This document shows, in pieces, positions 9,141 to 16,693 of a DNA stretch of 64,000 nucleotides (position 1 is the first letter of the stretch; the number at the start of each line of letters is the position of its first letter). A model generated the notes under the pieces. The model was not told the DNA's origin and did no database searches. It worked only from the letters and a program-made list of their open reading frames with translations. The stretch is from Pseudomonas ovata. GTDB lineage: Bacteria; Pseudomonadota; Gammaproteobacteria; Pseudomonadales; Pseudomonadaceae. Both the position numbers and the translations under genes were made by a program. Location of the stretch: assembly GCF_003131185.1 (NCBI RefSeq), contig NZ_QFFU01000009.1, forward strand, positions 150,984 through 214,983, read 5' to 3'.

Positions 9141-9190
9141 GCAGGAATGCAGGAATGCCGGAATGCAGGAATGCGGGAATGCGGGAATGC
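9141..9190. repeat. 8-bp tandem repeat, six units
   Basis: Six consecutive 8-base units with the consensus GCVGGAAT (GCAGGAAT x2, GCCGGAAT, GCAGGAAT, GCGGGAAT x2) end with GC. The array starts 22 bases after the Lrp-type gene. GCCGGAAT is also part of the longer BIME arm variant (CCGGCATTCCGGC), so the array may derive from a REP arm. Confidence 0.9.
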
Positions 9191-9218
9191 CGAGCCATCG
9201 TGGCCGGCTGCGTTGGCC

Positions 9219-9290
9219 GTTGTAAATTTGTGGCGTTTGCGAAATTTTGCGAGCGCTGCGCACTCGGTCGCGGGCAGAGCGCGCTCCTAC
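9219..9290. repeat. Partial REP/BIME element 3
   Basis: This is only the right half of the element: spacer sequence TGTAAATTTGTGGCG, then GAGCGCTGCGCACTCGGTCG and the arm ending AGCGCGCTCCTAC. The left arm is missing; the 8-bp repeat array lies where it would be expected. Confidence 0.8.
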
Positions 9291-9342
9291 TGGGGGCACC
9301 GTGGGGGCGGGGCGGGTGTGTTGGCTGAAACGGCATTAACCC

Positions 9343-9780
9343 CTAAATGATGTTGAAGGCGATCAGCATCACCACCAGGTAACGCAAGCCCTTGGCCAGG
9401 GCCACGATCAGGGTAAAGCGCCACAGCGGCTCGCCCATCACCCCGGCCACCACGGTCAGGGCGTCACCGATTACCGGCACCCAGCTCAGCAAAAGCGACC
9501 AGTAGCCGTAGCGGGCGTAGTGCCGACGGCCCTGCGCCAGGCGCTGTTCGCTGACCGGAAACCAGCGCTTGTGACGCAGCCGTTCGACCGAGCAGCCCAT
9601 CAGCCAGTTGAGCATCGCACCCAGCACATTGCCCAGGGTCGCGACCAGCCACAGCAGCCAGGCCAGGTAATGCCCGGACACCAGCATCCCGACCAACACC
9701 GCTTCCGATTGCATGGGCAGCAAGGTGGCGGCGCCGAAGGCGGCGAAAAAAAGGCCCAGGTAGCTGGTGAGTTCGAACAT
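9343..9780 (-). CDS. YqaA-like small membrane protein (DedA/VTT group)
   Basis: This 145-residue protein, close to E. coli YqaA in length, has several membrane segments. The fold signature is visible in FGAATLLPMQSEAVLVG and WVPVIGDALTVVAGVMGEP, which matches the G-x-x-x-GD-x-x-T/V pattern of the SNARE-associated/VTT family. Related proteins are involved in lipid flipping or membrane homeostasis; the function of this branch is unclear. The start MFELTSY was chosen over a TTG two codons earlier. It stands alone, next to the fhp control region. Confidence 0.82.
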   Translation of the reverse strand: MFELTSYLGLFFAAFGAATLLPMQSEAVLVGMLVSGHYLAWLLWLVATLGNVLGAMLNWLMGCSVERLRHKRWFPVSEQRLAQGRRHYARYGYWSLLLSWVPVIGDALTVVAGVMGEPLWRFTLIVALAKGLRYLVVMLIAFNII

Positions 9781-9895
9781 GCGCAAAGACTGGCCAGATG
9801 TAGGAAGACCGGCATCGTAGCGCTAAAGGCCATCATCTGCCGCACCCCGTAACCGCTTGTAATAAGCGCGCGAAATCATACACAAGGCAACCGCA

Positions 9896-9906
9896 GTCAA
9901 AATGAC
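9896..9906. promoter_or_regulatory. NorR-type binding site 1 upstream of fhp
   Basis: GTCA-AAA-TGAC is an exact match to the NorR core consensus GT-N7-AC in its palindromic form. It is the farthest of three such sites before the flavohaemoglobin gene. Confidence 0.8.
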
Positions 9907-9914
9907 TCAAGCAA

Positions 9915-9925
9915 GTCATTCCGAC
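9915..9925. promoter_or_regulatory. NorR-type binding site 2 upstream of fhp
   Basis: GTCATTCCGAC fits GT-N7-AC with one imperfect arm. It begins 19 bases after site 1. Confidence 0.65.
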
Positions 9926-9940
9926 CCCTCCCCGCTCAGT

Positions 9941-9951
9941 GTCTTTATGAC
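9941..9951. promoter_or_regulatory. NorR-type binding site 3 upstream of fhp
   Basis: GTCTTTATGAC fits GT-N7-AC and lies inside a larger perfect inverted repeat GTGTC-TTTAT-GACAC (9939-9953). It begins 26 bases after site 2. Three sites form the arrangement known for NorR-activated promoters. Confidence 0.75.
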
Positions 9952-9992
9952 ACCTGCACCCCGAAGCCCTTGATTCACGGGCCCTGACGCCC

Positions 9993-10008
9993 TGGCACGG
10001 AAGTTGAC
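9993..10008 (+). promoter_or_regulatory. Sigma54 promoter of fhp
   Basis: TGGCACGGAAGTTGAC closely matches the -24/-12 consensus TGGCACR-N4-TTGCW. The -24 GG is perfect; the -12 dinucleotide reads GA instead of GC. It lies 39 bases before the fhp start codon and 41 bases after NorR site 3, as expected for an enhancer-driven promoter. Confidence 0.78.
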
Positions 10009-10046
10009 TCTCTCATGGCAACTGTCCACTGCCCAGGAGCGTTTCC

Positions 10047-11228
10047 ATGTTCACTGACTCACAACGCGCGATCATCAAGGCCACTGTTCCGCTGCTGGAA
10101 TCAGGCGGCGAAGCCTTGACCACCCACTTCTACACAATGATGCTCGACGAATACCCCGACGTGCGTCCGCTGTTCAACCCGGCCAACCAGGCCAGCGGTG
10201 CCCAGCCGCGCGCCCTGGCCAATGCGGTGCTGATGTACGCCCGGCACATTGATCGGCTGGAAGCCCTCGGCCCGCTGGTGGGGCAGATCGTCAACAAGCA
10301 CGTGGCCTTGCAGATCCTGCCCGAGCACTACCCGATCGTCGGCACCTGCCTGCTGCGCGCCATTCGTGAAGTGCTGGGGGCCGACATCGCCACCGATGAC
10401 GTGATTGCCGCCTGGGGCGAGGCCTACGGGCAACTGGCCGGGATCCTCATCGGTGCCGAAGAAGCCGCCTACAAACAGAACGAAATCGCCCCCGGCGGCT
10501 GGCGCGGTGCGCGGGTCTTCAAGGTGGCGCGCAAGCAGCAGGAAAGCGCGCAGATCACCTCGTTCTACTTCGAGCCCGAAGATGGCGGCGCGGTGGTCGA
10601 CTACGCACCGGGCCAATACCTGGGGATCAAGCTGACTATCGATGGCCAGGAAGTGCGCCGCAACTACTCGCTGTCGGCCCAGGCCAACGGCCACAGCTAC
10701 CGGATCAGCGTCAAGCGCGAAGGCCAGGGCGCCGTGTCGACCTACCTGCACGACCGCGTGCAGGTCGGCGACCGCGTCGAGCTGTTCCCGCCGGCCGGGG
10801 ACTTCACCTTGCAAGCTTCACCCCGTCCATTGGTGCTGATCAGCGCCGGCGTCGGCATCACCCCGACCCTGGCGATGCTGGAAGCCGCCCTGCCGACCGG
10901 CCGACCGATCACCTTTATCCACAGCGCCCGTGACGGCAGCGCTCATGCATTTCGTCCCTGGCTGGAAAGCTTGCAGCGTGAGTACCCGCAACTGGCCTGC
11001 CACGTCTGCTACAGCCAGCCGGCCAGCGACGACCGCTTCGACGCCCAGGGCCGCTTGAACCAGGACATGCTGGGCCACTGGCTGCCGGAAAACCGCGACG
11101 TGGATGCCTACTTCCTGGGCCCGGTCGGGTTCATGGCCAGCGTCAAGCGCGACCTCAAGGCGCTGGGCGTGCCTGAAGCGCAGAGCCACTACGAGTTCTT
11201 CGGGCCGGCGGGGACATTGCCCGAGTAA
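10047..11228 (+). CDS. fhp: Flavohaemoglobin, nitric oxide dioxygenase
   Basis: This 393-residue cytosolic enzyme (Fhp/Hmp) converts NO and O2 to nitrate using NAD(P)H. The globin domain carries Tyr29, Gln53 and the proximal His85 at the same numbers as E. coli Hmp. A ferredoxin-reductase module follows, with the FAD motif RRNYSLS and the NAD site around LISAGVGITPTLAML. The full-length start has AGGAG 8 bases upstream. Control by NO through NorR and sigma54 is indicated by the upstream sites. Convergent with tssE. Confidence 0.96.
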   Translation: MFTDSQRAIIKATVPLLESGGEALTTHFYTMMLDEYPDVRPLFNPANQASGAQPRALANAVLMYARHIDRLEALGPLVGQIVNKHVALQILPEHYPIVGTCLLRAIREVLGADIATDDVIAAWGEAYGQLAGILIGAEEAAYKQNEIAPGGWRGARVFKVARKQQESAQITSFYFEPEDGGAVVDYAPGQYLGIKLTIDGQEVRRNYSLSAQANGHSYRISVKREGQGAVSTYLHDRVQVGDRVELFPPAGDFTLQASPRPLVLISAGVGITPTLAMLEAALPTGRPITFIHSARDGSAHAFRPWLESLQREYPQLACHVCYSQPASDDRFDAQGRLNQDMLGHWLPENRDVDAYFLGPVGFMASVKRDLKALGVPEAQSHYEFFGPAGTLPE

Positions 11229-11281
11229 GCGGACAAGGCAATGACTGACTGACCCTCGGCAGGAGGCGCACGCCTGACCGT

Positions 11282-11722
11282 TCAGCGTTGTGCCAGATAG
11301 TCCTGCCGTTTCAAATGCCGCACCAGCACCCTGCCTTCCGGGGCCAGGGTGGTGCCGAAGGTCACCCACTCGCCCCCCTTGAGCCGGACGTCCAGCGCGT
11401 AATGCAAATGACCGACCGGCGCACCGGGCAGCAGCTCGATCTGAAGGTCCGCAAGGCGGGGTTCGTACTTGCGCAAAGTGGCGAGCATGATGGTCATCAG
11501 GGTGTGGGCCGAGGCCGGCAATCCTTGCAGTATCTGGCCCATGTCGGGCAAGCCGTAGTCCGGCAAGTGCGCCAGGGTGCCGGCGCGGCTGTTGAGGATA
11601 CGGCGCAGATTATCCAGCACCGACAGCACCGGCTGGTGCGGCTCGGCGACGTGATGCAGGTCCAGTTCGCCATCGAAATTCTGCAGCAGCGTTTCATACA
11701 GCGATGGGTTGAGATCGGCCAT
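11282..11722 (-). CDS. tssE: Type VI secretion baseplate protein TssE
   Basis: This 146-residue gp25-like (GPW/gp25) baseplate wedge protein links the sheath to the baseplate. Typical are SVLDNLRRILNSRAGTLAHLPDYGLPD, seen in full in the translation, and the later YALDVRL strand. The RILNSR motif after SVLDNL is the family hallmark. It is the last gene of the T6SS operon and begins 3 bases after the tssJ stop. Without sheath genes in the window its own function is uncertain. Confidence 0.92.
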   Translation of the reverse strand: MADLNPSLYETLLQNFDGELDLHHVAEPHQPVLSVLDNLRRILNSRAGTLAHLPDYGLPDMGQILQGLPASAHTLMTIMLATLRKYEPRLADLQIELLPGAPVGHLHYALDVRLKGGEWVTFGTTLAPEGRVLVRHLKRQDYLAQR

Positions 11723-11725
11723 TGT

Positions 11726-12262
11726 TCACCCCTCGCCCAGAGGCCGCAGATCAAGACGATTGCCCTGCAGCTCGATGACCCGGGCCCGCTCCGGGTCCAG
11801 CTCATCGCGGGTCAGCACCAGGCGCCAACTGTTGTCCTGCCTGTCGGGCTCACGGAACAGCCCCACCACTGCCACGAACTGCGCCTGCGGATGCAGCGGC
11901 CTGCTTATCTGCACGCCCTCCTCGGGGCGGATGACCACAGCGTGCTCGTCAAGCACGTCAGAACGCAATCGGACCGCGCCCTGACGGGTCACGTTGTCGT
12001 AGTCGGTTCTCTGCACGGTCTTGTCGTCGCGCAACTGGTAGACACGCACCAGGGTCGGCACCGACAAGGCGTTCATGTCCGCCGCATCGAGGTTCATGCC
12101 CGCCCGAGCACTGAGGTCCAGATGCAGGGTCCTGACCTGTTTATGGAATATCGCCCGGCTGACCGAGGCGGTGCTTTCGCTCACGCTCTGAAACAACCCG
12201 CAGCCGCTCAGCGACAGCCCCAGCGTGGTCATCATCAGGACCTTGGAAACGGTATTCGACAT
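11726..12262 (-). CDS. tssJ: Type VI secretion outer-membrane lipoprotein TssJ
   Basis: This 178-residue lipoprotein has a signal peptide ending in the lipobox LSGC at about residues 18-21. A TssJ beta-sandwich follows (LHLDLSARAGMN, MNALSVPTLVRVYQLRD). TssJ anchors the TssLM membrane complex at the outer membrane. tssM is present in this locus but tssL is not. The start codon lies 122 bases inside the annotated end of tssG, an unusually long overlap. Confidence 0.92.
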   Translation of the reverse strand: MSNTVSKVLMMTTLGLSLSGCGLFQSVSESTASVSRAIFHKQVRTLHLDLSARAGMNLDAADMNALSVPTLVRVYQLRDDKTVQRTDYDNVTRQGAVRLRSDVLDEHAVVIRPEEGVQISRPLHPQAQFVAVVGLFREPDRQDNSWRLVLTRDELDPERARVIELQGNRLDLRPLGEG

Positions 12263-13328
12263 GCTCTGCCTCTCGGTTGTCGGGGTTGGGGCGCAGCCCC
12301 TGATAGCGCCCCAGTTCGATGGTAAGGGTGGAAGGTGCGTGCCGGGGACTGACAGGCATGACCGCCGTCATGCCCAGCTTCAAGGGCGCCTCGCCCAGTA
12401 GCGCCCTGGGCAGGCTGTCCGGCGGCAGCACCAATTGCAGCTTCACGTTGCAGCGCCACCCCAGGTACACCCGCAGCAGCACGCCTAAATCGTTGTGCAA
12501 TTGAGCACCGGGCAACCAGCCCAAGGCCTCGTGACGGTCTTGCGTGAACAGTCGCAGCCGCAACTGACTGTTGGCATCGCGTCCCACCGGCCCCAGCGGC
12601 ACACCTTGCGCCAGGCTGACCGGGCGCTGGCTGCACAGGCGGGCCGGCTGCGCCAGCACGACATTGTGTGGCCAGTGCGGGGTAATCTGCGCCCGCGTGC
12701 CAGGCGCCAGCAAGGTCACCAGCGCGGTGATGCCTTCGGCGTTGCGCGTCGGCAGGCGCATCACGCTCAACAACGCCAGAAACCGCGACATGGGCGTGGC
12801 GATCTGCCGGGCAGTGCCTGGAATGCCCAGGCCGATCAGCCCGAGCAGGCATTGCGAGGTGGCATCACGACCGCCGGCTTCAAAGGCCGCCGGGTACGAA
12901 TACTTGCGCCAGATACGGTAGAACTGGGTAAAGATCCGGTGATTGAAAATGTCCAGAAAGGCTTCCAGCGCCTCATGGCCTTCACGGCGCTGGGCAATGT
13001 CGTCCAGGTAGCAGGTCGGCAAGGGCGAATCGACCCCGTACAGACCCAGCAACCGGGTGCGTACCGTGGCCGGGCGATGGGGATGGGCGTCGTCGAATTC
13101 GACGGCCTTGAGTTCGCTGGCCGGAAACCCCATGCCCGGATCGGGCCGGAAACGCACCGGGTCATCGCCCGGATGCGCCGTGCTGCCCAAGGGTGGCTGG
13201 TCCGGCAAGGCGTGCTCAAGCACTTGGCAAAAACGATACAGGCTGGCCTCGGCCACCCGGCCTTGCAAGGCTTGCAGCACACCTGCCGCTTTCAGCCGGG
13301 AATACGCTGATTGTGGTTCTCGTTCCAT
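12141..13328 (-). CDS. tssG: Type VI secretion baseplate protein TssG
   Basis: This 395-residue TssG (VasB/ImpH) works with TssF, TssE and TssK in the baseplate wedge. Family features include the GLYGVDSPLPTCYLDD motif near residue 100, FNHRIFTQFYRIWRKY, and the usual terminal LGRYQGLRP. Beyond LGRYQGLRP the frame runs on for about 48 residues that are rich in charged residues and read through the start of tssJ. Most TssG proteins stop near that point, so the stop may have been lost. The ATG at 13328 was chosen for its upstream GGAAAG. Confidence 0.9.
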   Translation of the reverse strand: MEREPQSAYSRLKAAGVLQALQGRVAEASLYRFCQVLEHALPDQPPLGSTAHPGDDPVRFRPDPGMGFPASELKAVEFDDAHPHRPATVRTRLLGLYGVDSPLPTCYLDDIAQRREGHEALEAFLDIFNHRIFTQFYRIWRKYSYPAAFEAGGRDATSQCLLGLIGLGIPGTARQIATPMSRFLALLSVMRLPTRNAEGITALVTLLAPGTRAQITPHWPHNVVLAQPARLCSQRPVSLAQGVPLGPVGRDANSQLRLRLFTQDRHEALGWLPGAQLHNDLGVLLRVYLGWRCNVKLQLVLPPDSLPRALLGEAPLKLGMTAVMPVSPRHAPSTLTIELGRYQGLRPNPDNREAEHVEYRFQGPDDDHAGAVAERLRVVSERERKHRLGQPGDIP

Positions 13329-15052
13329 CGCAGGCACTTTCCGGTGGGTTGCAGGATCAGCGTGAGCTGGTTGAACAGATGAATGTCGGCATACAGGGCG
13401 AAAAACCGGTTGAGCATTTCACCGAACAGCCGGATATCGCCCTCGCCACAGAAGCCGTTGGCGTCCAGGGTGATTTCGATGTCCACCCCGCGCAGCAGGA
13501 AGCCTTTTTCAAAGCGCTGGATCAGGTGATGGCCGACCTCGACGATGGCCTCCAGACGCCGGCGATTGAGTTCGCTGCCGGTCCAGTCGTACAGCGCCAG
13601 GGTGCCGCGCAGCACTTCGGCGCTGTCGAGCATGGGCAAGAAATTGGTGCCCAGGTGGCTGAGCACCCGCCAGTGAAAGCGATCCCGGTCGGGCGGGTAG
13701 CACGGCATGCTGGGCGCGCACAGGTTGCGCACCCGCAAACCGCTGCCCTGCACCAGGGTGTCGAGCACCGTGCTTTGCAGCGCCTTGCGCGGCAACTGGC
13801 CGTGGGTGCCGGTCAGGCGCAGCGACAGGCTCTGCTGCCCCTGCACCCGGTCGCTGTCGAACCCCTCGCCGCCCAGGATCAGCCAGGTGTCGTGCAGGCC
13901 ATTGGCGGCGCGCTTGAGGCGGGTATGAAAATAACGCTCGGGGGCTTCGTCACGCAGCATGCCGCCCTTGTGGCGAAAGCTGCTGAACGGCACATAGTCC
14001 AGCCGCTCGGTGCTTTTCGAGGCCGTGACATGATCGACCGAATAGATCTCGGTATGCCCGTCCTGCAGGCGCATCGGGCGCAGCAGGTAGTCGGTCTGCA
14101 AGGGATCGATCATCAGCGGATCGGCCTCCAGGGCGAACAGGTTGATCACCGGCACCGCATGCAGGCGAATGTGCTCGGCGCCCGGCACCAGCCCTTCAGG
14201 CCAGGCTTCGCGTAGCACCACGTCGAGTTCGAACCACGCGGTGCCCGGCGCGAGACTCAAGCGTTCCAGCCCGCAGAGGGTCACGAACATGAACTTGTCG
14301 CGAAAGGTGAAGTACTCCAGTAGCAACTGATACCCGCTGAAGGCGCTGTCGCCCTTGGGCCATAAACGGTCCTGCTCGGCAAACCCCCTGGGTACGAAGT
14401 GCGCTTCAAGGGCCTGGCGCTCGGTGTGCCCCGGCAAGCGCACATACAGCGCCTGGGCGTGACAGGTCAGGGCCAGGTGCAAGGCACTGGCCAGCGGCAG
14501 GTCGGCGCCCAGGTACAGGGCAATGTCGCTCAGGTCGGTCGTGGGCCAGTCGGTCAGGGGCCCGCAGGCAAAGCGCAGGCGCAGCACATGGCGCCCATCG
14601 GGCTCATACCCGACCCGCACGGCCTCCAGTGCCAACGGGCGCAGCATCACGTCTTGCGTGGTGGTGTAGCGACAGCGGGTGCGCTGCGCGCCGATCGGTT
14701 GCGACAGCACCTCAAGGCCCTTGCCGATAAGGTCGTTGCCCTTGAGGTGTTGCAGGTCCGGGAGCAGTTCGACAATGGCCAGCGAAGGAATGGTGCGCAG
14801 GTAATGCGGCCACAGCAGGCTGACCAGCCCTTCGGTGAGTTCCGGCAAGTCATCGTCAAGCTTCTCGCGCAGGCGCCCCATCAAAAAGGCGAAGCCTTCG
14901 AACAGGCGCTCGACAAAAGGATCGTCGGCGCCCGGCTTGTCGAGGTTCAATTGCGCGGCGCGGTCGGGGAAGGCTTGCGCGAACTCCTTGCCGGCTTCAC
15001 GCAGGTAACGCATCTCGGCGTCGAAATAACGCAGTGTCAGGTTTTCATTCAT
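13292..15052 (-). CDS. tssF: Type VI secretion baseplate protein TssF
   Basis: This 586-residue TssF (VasA/ImpG) has the family N terminus (YFDAEMRYLREAGKEFA, then FLMGRLREKLDDDLPE and LLWPHYLRTIPS). Full family length is kept, with no internal stop. It overlaps tssG by 37 bases and starts 55 bases after the tssA stop. It is a core baseplate component and is not known to act outside a T6SS. Confidence 0.94.
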   Translation of the reverse strand: MNENLTLRYFDAEMRYLREAGKEFAQAFPDRAAQLNLDKPGADDPFVERLFEGFAFLMGRLREKLDDDLPELTEGLVSLLWPHYLRTIPSLAIVELLPDLQHLKGNDLIGKGLEVLSQPIGAQRTRCRYTTTQDVMLRPLALEAVRVGYEPDGRHVLRLRFACGPLTDWPTTDLSDIALYLGADLPLASALHLALTCHAQALYVRLPGHTERQALEAHFVPRGFAEQDRLWPKGDSAFSGYQLLLEYFTFRDKFMFVTLCGLERLSLAPGTAWFELDVVLREAWPEGLVPGAEHIRLHAVPVINLFALEADPLMIDPLQTDYLLRPMRLQDGHTEIYSVDHVTASKSTERLDYVPFSSFRHKGGMLRDEAPERYFHTRLKRAANGLHDTWLILGGEGFDSDRVQGQQSLSLRLTGTHGQLPRKALQSTVLDTLVQGSGLRVRNLCAPSMPCYPPDRDRFHWRVLSHLGTNFLPMLDSAEVLRGTLALYDWTGSELNRRRLEAIVEVGHHLIQRFEKGFLLRGVDIEITLDANGFCGEGDIRLFGEMLNRFFALYADIHLFNQLTLILQPTGKCLRWNENHNQRIPG

Positions 15053-15106
15053 GTCCAGTGATCCATTGAGGCGGTGTTGAGCAACCGGGGCGGCAAACAG
15101 GCAACC

Positions 15107-16693
15107 TCACCCACACAGCACCGCCGCGCGCACCGGGTCCAGGGCCACCAGCGCGGCCAGCAGGGTTTCGCTGCGGCGGGCCAGCTCGGGCTTGTCTGCA
15201 TCGCCGCGCTGGGCCTTGAGGCGTAGCAGGCGCAACAGCCGAGCCTTGACTTCGAAATCCAGCGCAGGCTCCCAGTCGGCCAGGGCCTGCCGCCGCGCCG
15301 TGGTGTCCAGCTCGGCCAGCAGGTGAATGGCCAGGTCGTTCTTGCCATATTGCTCGGCCACCCGCGCCATCAACAGGCGCAACAGCCAGCGCTGACGCCC
15401 TGCGTGAAGGTCCGGGCGCGCGGCCAGCCAGGCCAGGGCCTGTTCGACACCCTCGCTGTCAGCCCGGGCCAGGGCCTCACCTTCCAGCGCCAGGACCGGG
15501 TCATCGACAAGCACAGCGGTCGTTGCGGCACTGGCCGGCCAGGATGGGGCCGTGCCGGCACCGAACTCGCGGTTGATCCACTCCACCGTGGCCGGGTCGG
15601 CAAACGGGCTGCCATCGTTCCAGCACAGGTCCTGGAGCCCAGGCAAACGCGCCAGGAACATTTCGAAGTCGCGCTTGATGATGGCGGCCCAGCCCTCCTG
15701 CGGTGCGGGCTGGTGGCTCAGCGCCTGATAGAGGTAGCACTGCAGGTCCAGCCAGAAGTGATTCACGCCCTCGGCATACATGCGCTCGGCCTGCTCAAGC
15801 AGTTCAGGCCAGTTCTGTTGCAGGTACAGGCCCTTGAGCTGCGCCCGGTATTCGCTGCGCGGCGGCGCCAGGCGCGTCTTGCCGCTGGCATCGTGCGGGG
15901 GTACATGGTGCAGCGTGTCCCAGCGCAGGCTCTTGATCAGGCGATGCGCGGCCAGCCAGCCCAGCGGCTGCTCGCGCAGGTACGCCGCCAGTTGGCGACC
16001 GCTGTCGAGCACGTCGCGCCCGGACTTGATGGCGGCCGCAGCCTGAGGCAGCGCCTGCCCGCCCGCCTCGGGCGCGGCTTTGTTTTGCAGCGCCTGCGCC
16101 TGCGCCCCGCCCGCCTGCGTCAGCCGGGCAGACAGCGCGCCATACAGGCCGCCCAAGGCCGGACGCTGTTCCACCGGCCAGGCAAGCACTGCCTGCGCAA
16201 GCCAGGCCAGCGCCGCCACCGTGCGCTCGGCCTCGGCCATCACCACGTCCGGGTACAGCGCCAGGCTGTCGAGCACCCGGGCGCTGGTCAGCCACTCCAC
16301 GGCCATGCGCCGGCCATTGCCACGCACAGGCAAGACCTGATCGGGGTAGTGCTCGACCAGCGCTGCCAGCAGTCCCAGTCCGGCGGCCAGCCCTGCCTCG
16401 CCCTGCATCTGCAAGCGGGCCCAGGCGTAATAGCTGGCCACGCGCAGGTCCTTGCAGCGCTGCTTGAGCAGTTTTTCCGCCAACAACAACACCTGCGGCG
16501 CATCGGCGGCAGACAACTTGTTGACCTCCTCGCGCAGGCGCTGGAAATCATCGTCACACGCAGGGTCTTCACCGGCCGGCGCGGCAGCGTCGATGGGCAA
16601 CAGCCAGTCGGCCCAGTGCGCGGCCTGCTCACGGCCCAGGGCCACGGCATCGCGCTCGCCCAGACAGCGTTCGATCAGCACGGGCAGGCTCAC
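15107..16693 (-). CDS. tssA: Type VI secretion protein TssA
   Basis: This 528-residue TssA has an N-terminal ImpA domain (LLPIDAAAPAGEDPACDDDF and the following EVNKL, near residues 28-60) and a long C-terminal region of helical repeats. TssA primes and caps the growing tail tube and sheath. A GTG start was chosen because it overlaps the tssM stop as GTGA and directly precedes SLPVLIERCLGE. The frame stays open far upstream, but that part is the tssM coding sequence read in another frame. Confidence 0.92.
   Translation of the reverse strand: MSLPVLIERCLGERDAVALGREQAAHWADWLLPIDAAAPAGEDPACDDDFQRLREEVNKLSAADAPQVLLLAEKLLKQRCKDLRVASYYAWARLQMQGEAGLAAGLGLLAALVEHYPDQVLPVRGNGRRMAVEWLTSARVLDSLALYPDVVMAEAERTVAALAWLAQAVLAWPVEQRPALGGLYGALSARLTQAGGAQAQALQNKAAPEAGGQALPQAAAAIKSGRDVLDSGRQLAAYLREQPLGWLAAHRLIKSLRWDTLHHVPPHDASGKTRLAPPRSEYRAQLKGLYLQQNWPELLEQAERMYAEGVNHFWLDLQCYLYQALSHQPAPQEGWAAIIKRDFEMFLARLPGLQDLCWNDGSPFADPATVEWINREFGAGTAPSWPASAATTAVLVDDPVLALEGEALARADSEGVEQALAWLAARPDLHAGRQRWLLRLLMARVAEQYGKNDLAIHLLAELDTTARRQALADWEPALDFEVKARLLRLLRLKAQRGDADKPELARRSETLLAALVALDPVRAAVLCG

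Noticed and set aside
9141..9190. Possible CRISPR-like or iteron array
   Set aside because: The units are contiguous 8-mers without spacers. No cas genes, replication protein or origin features are nearby.
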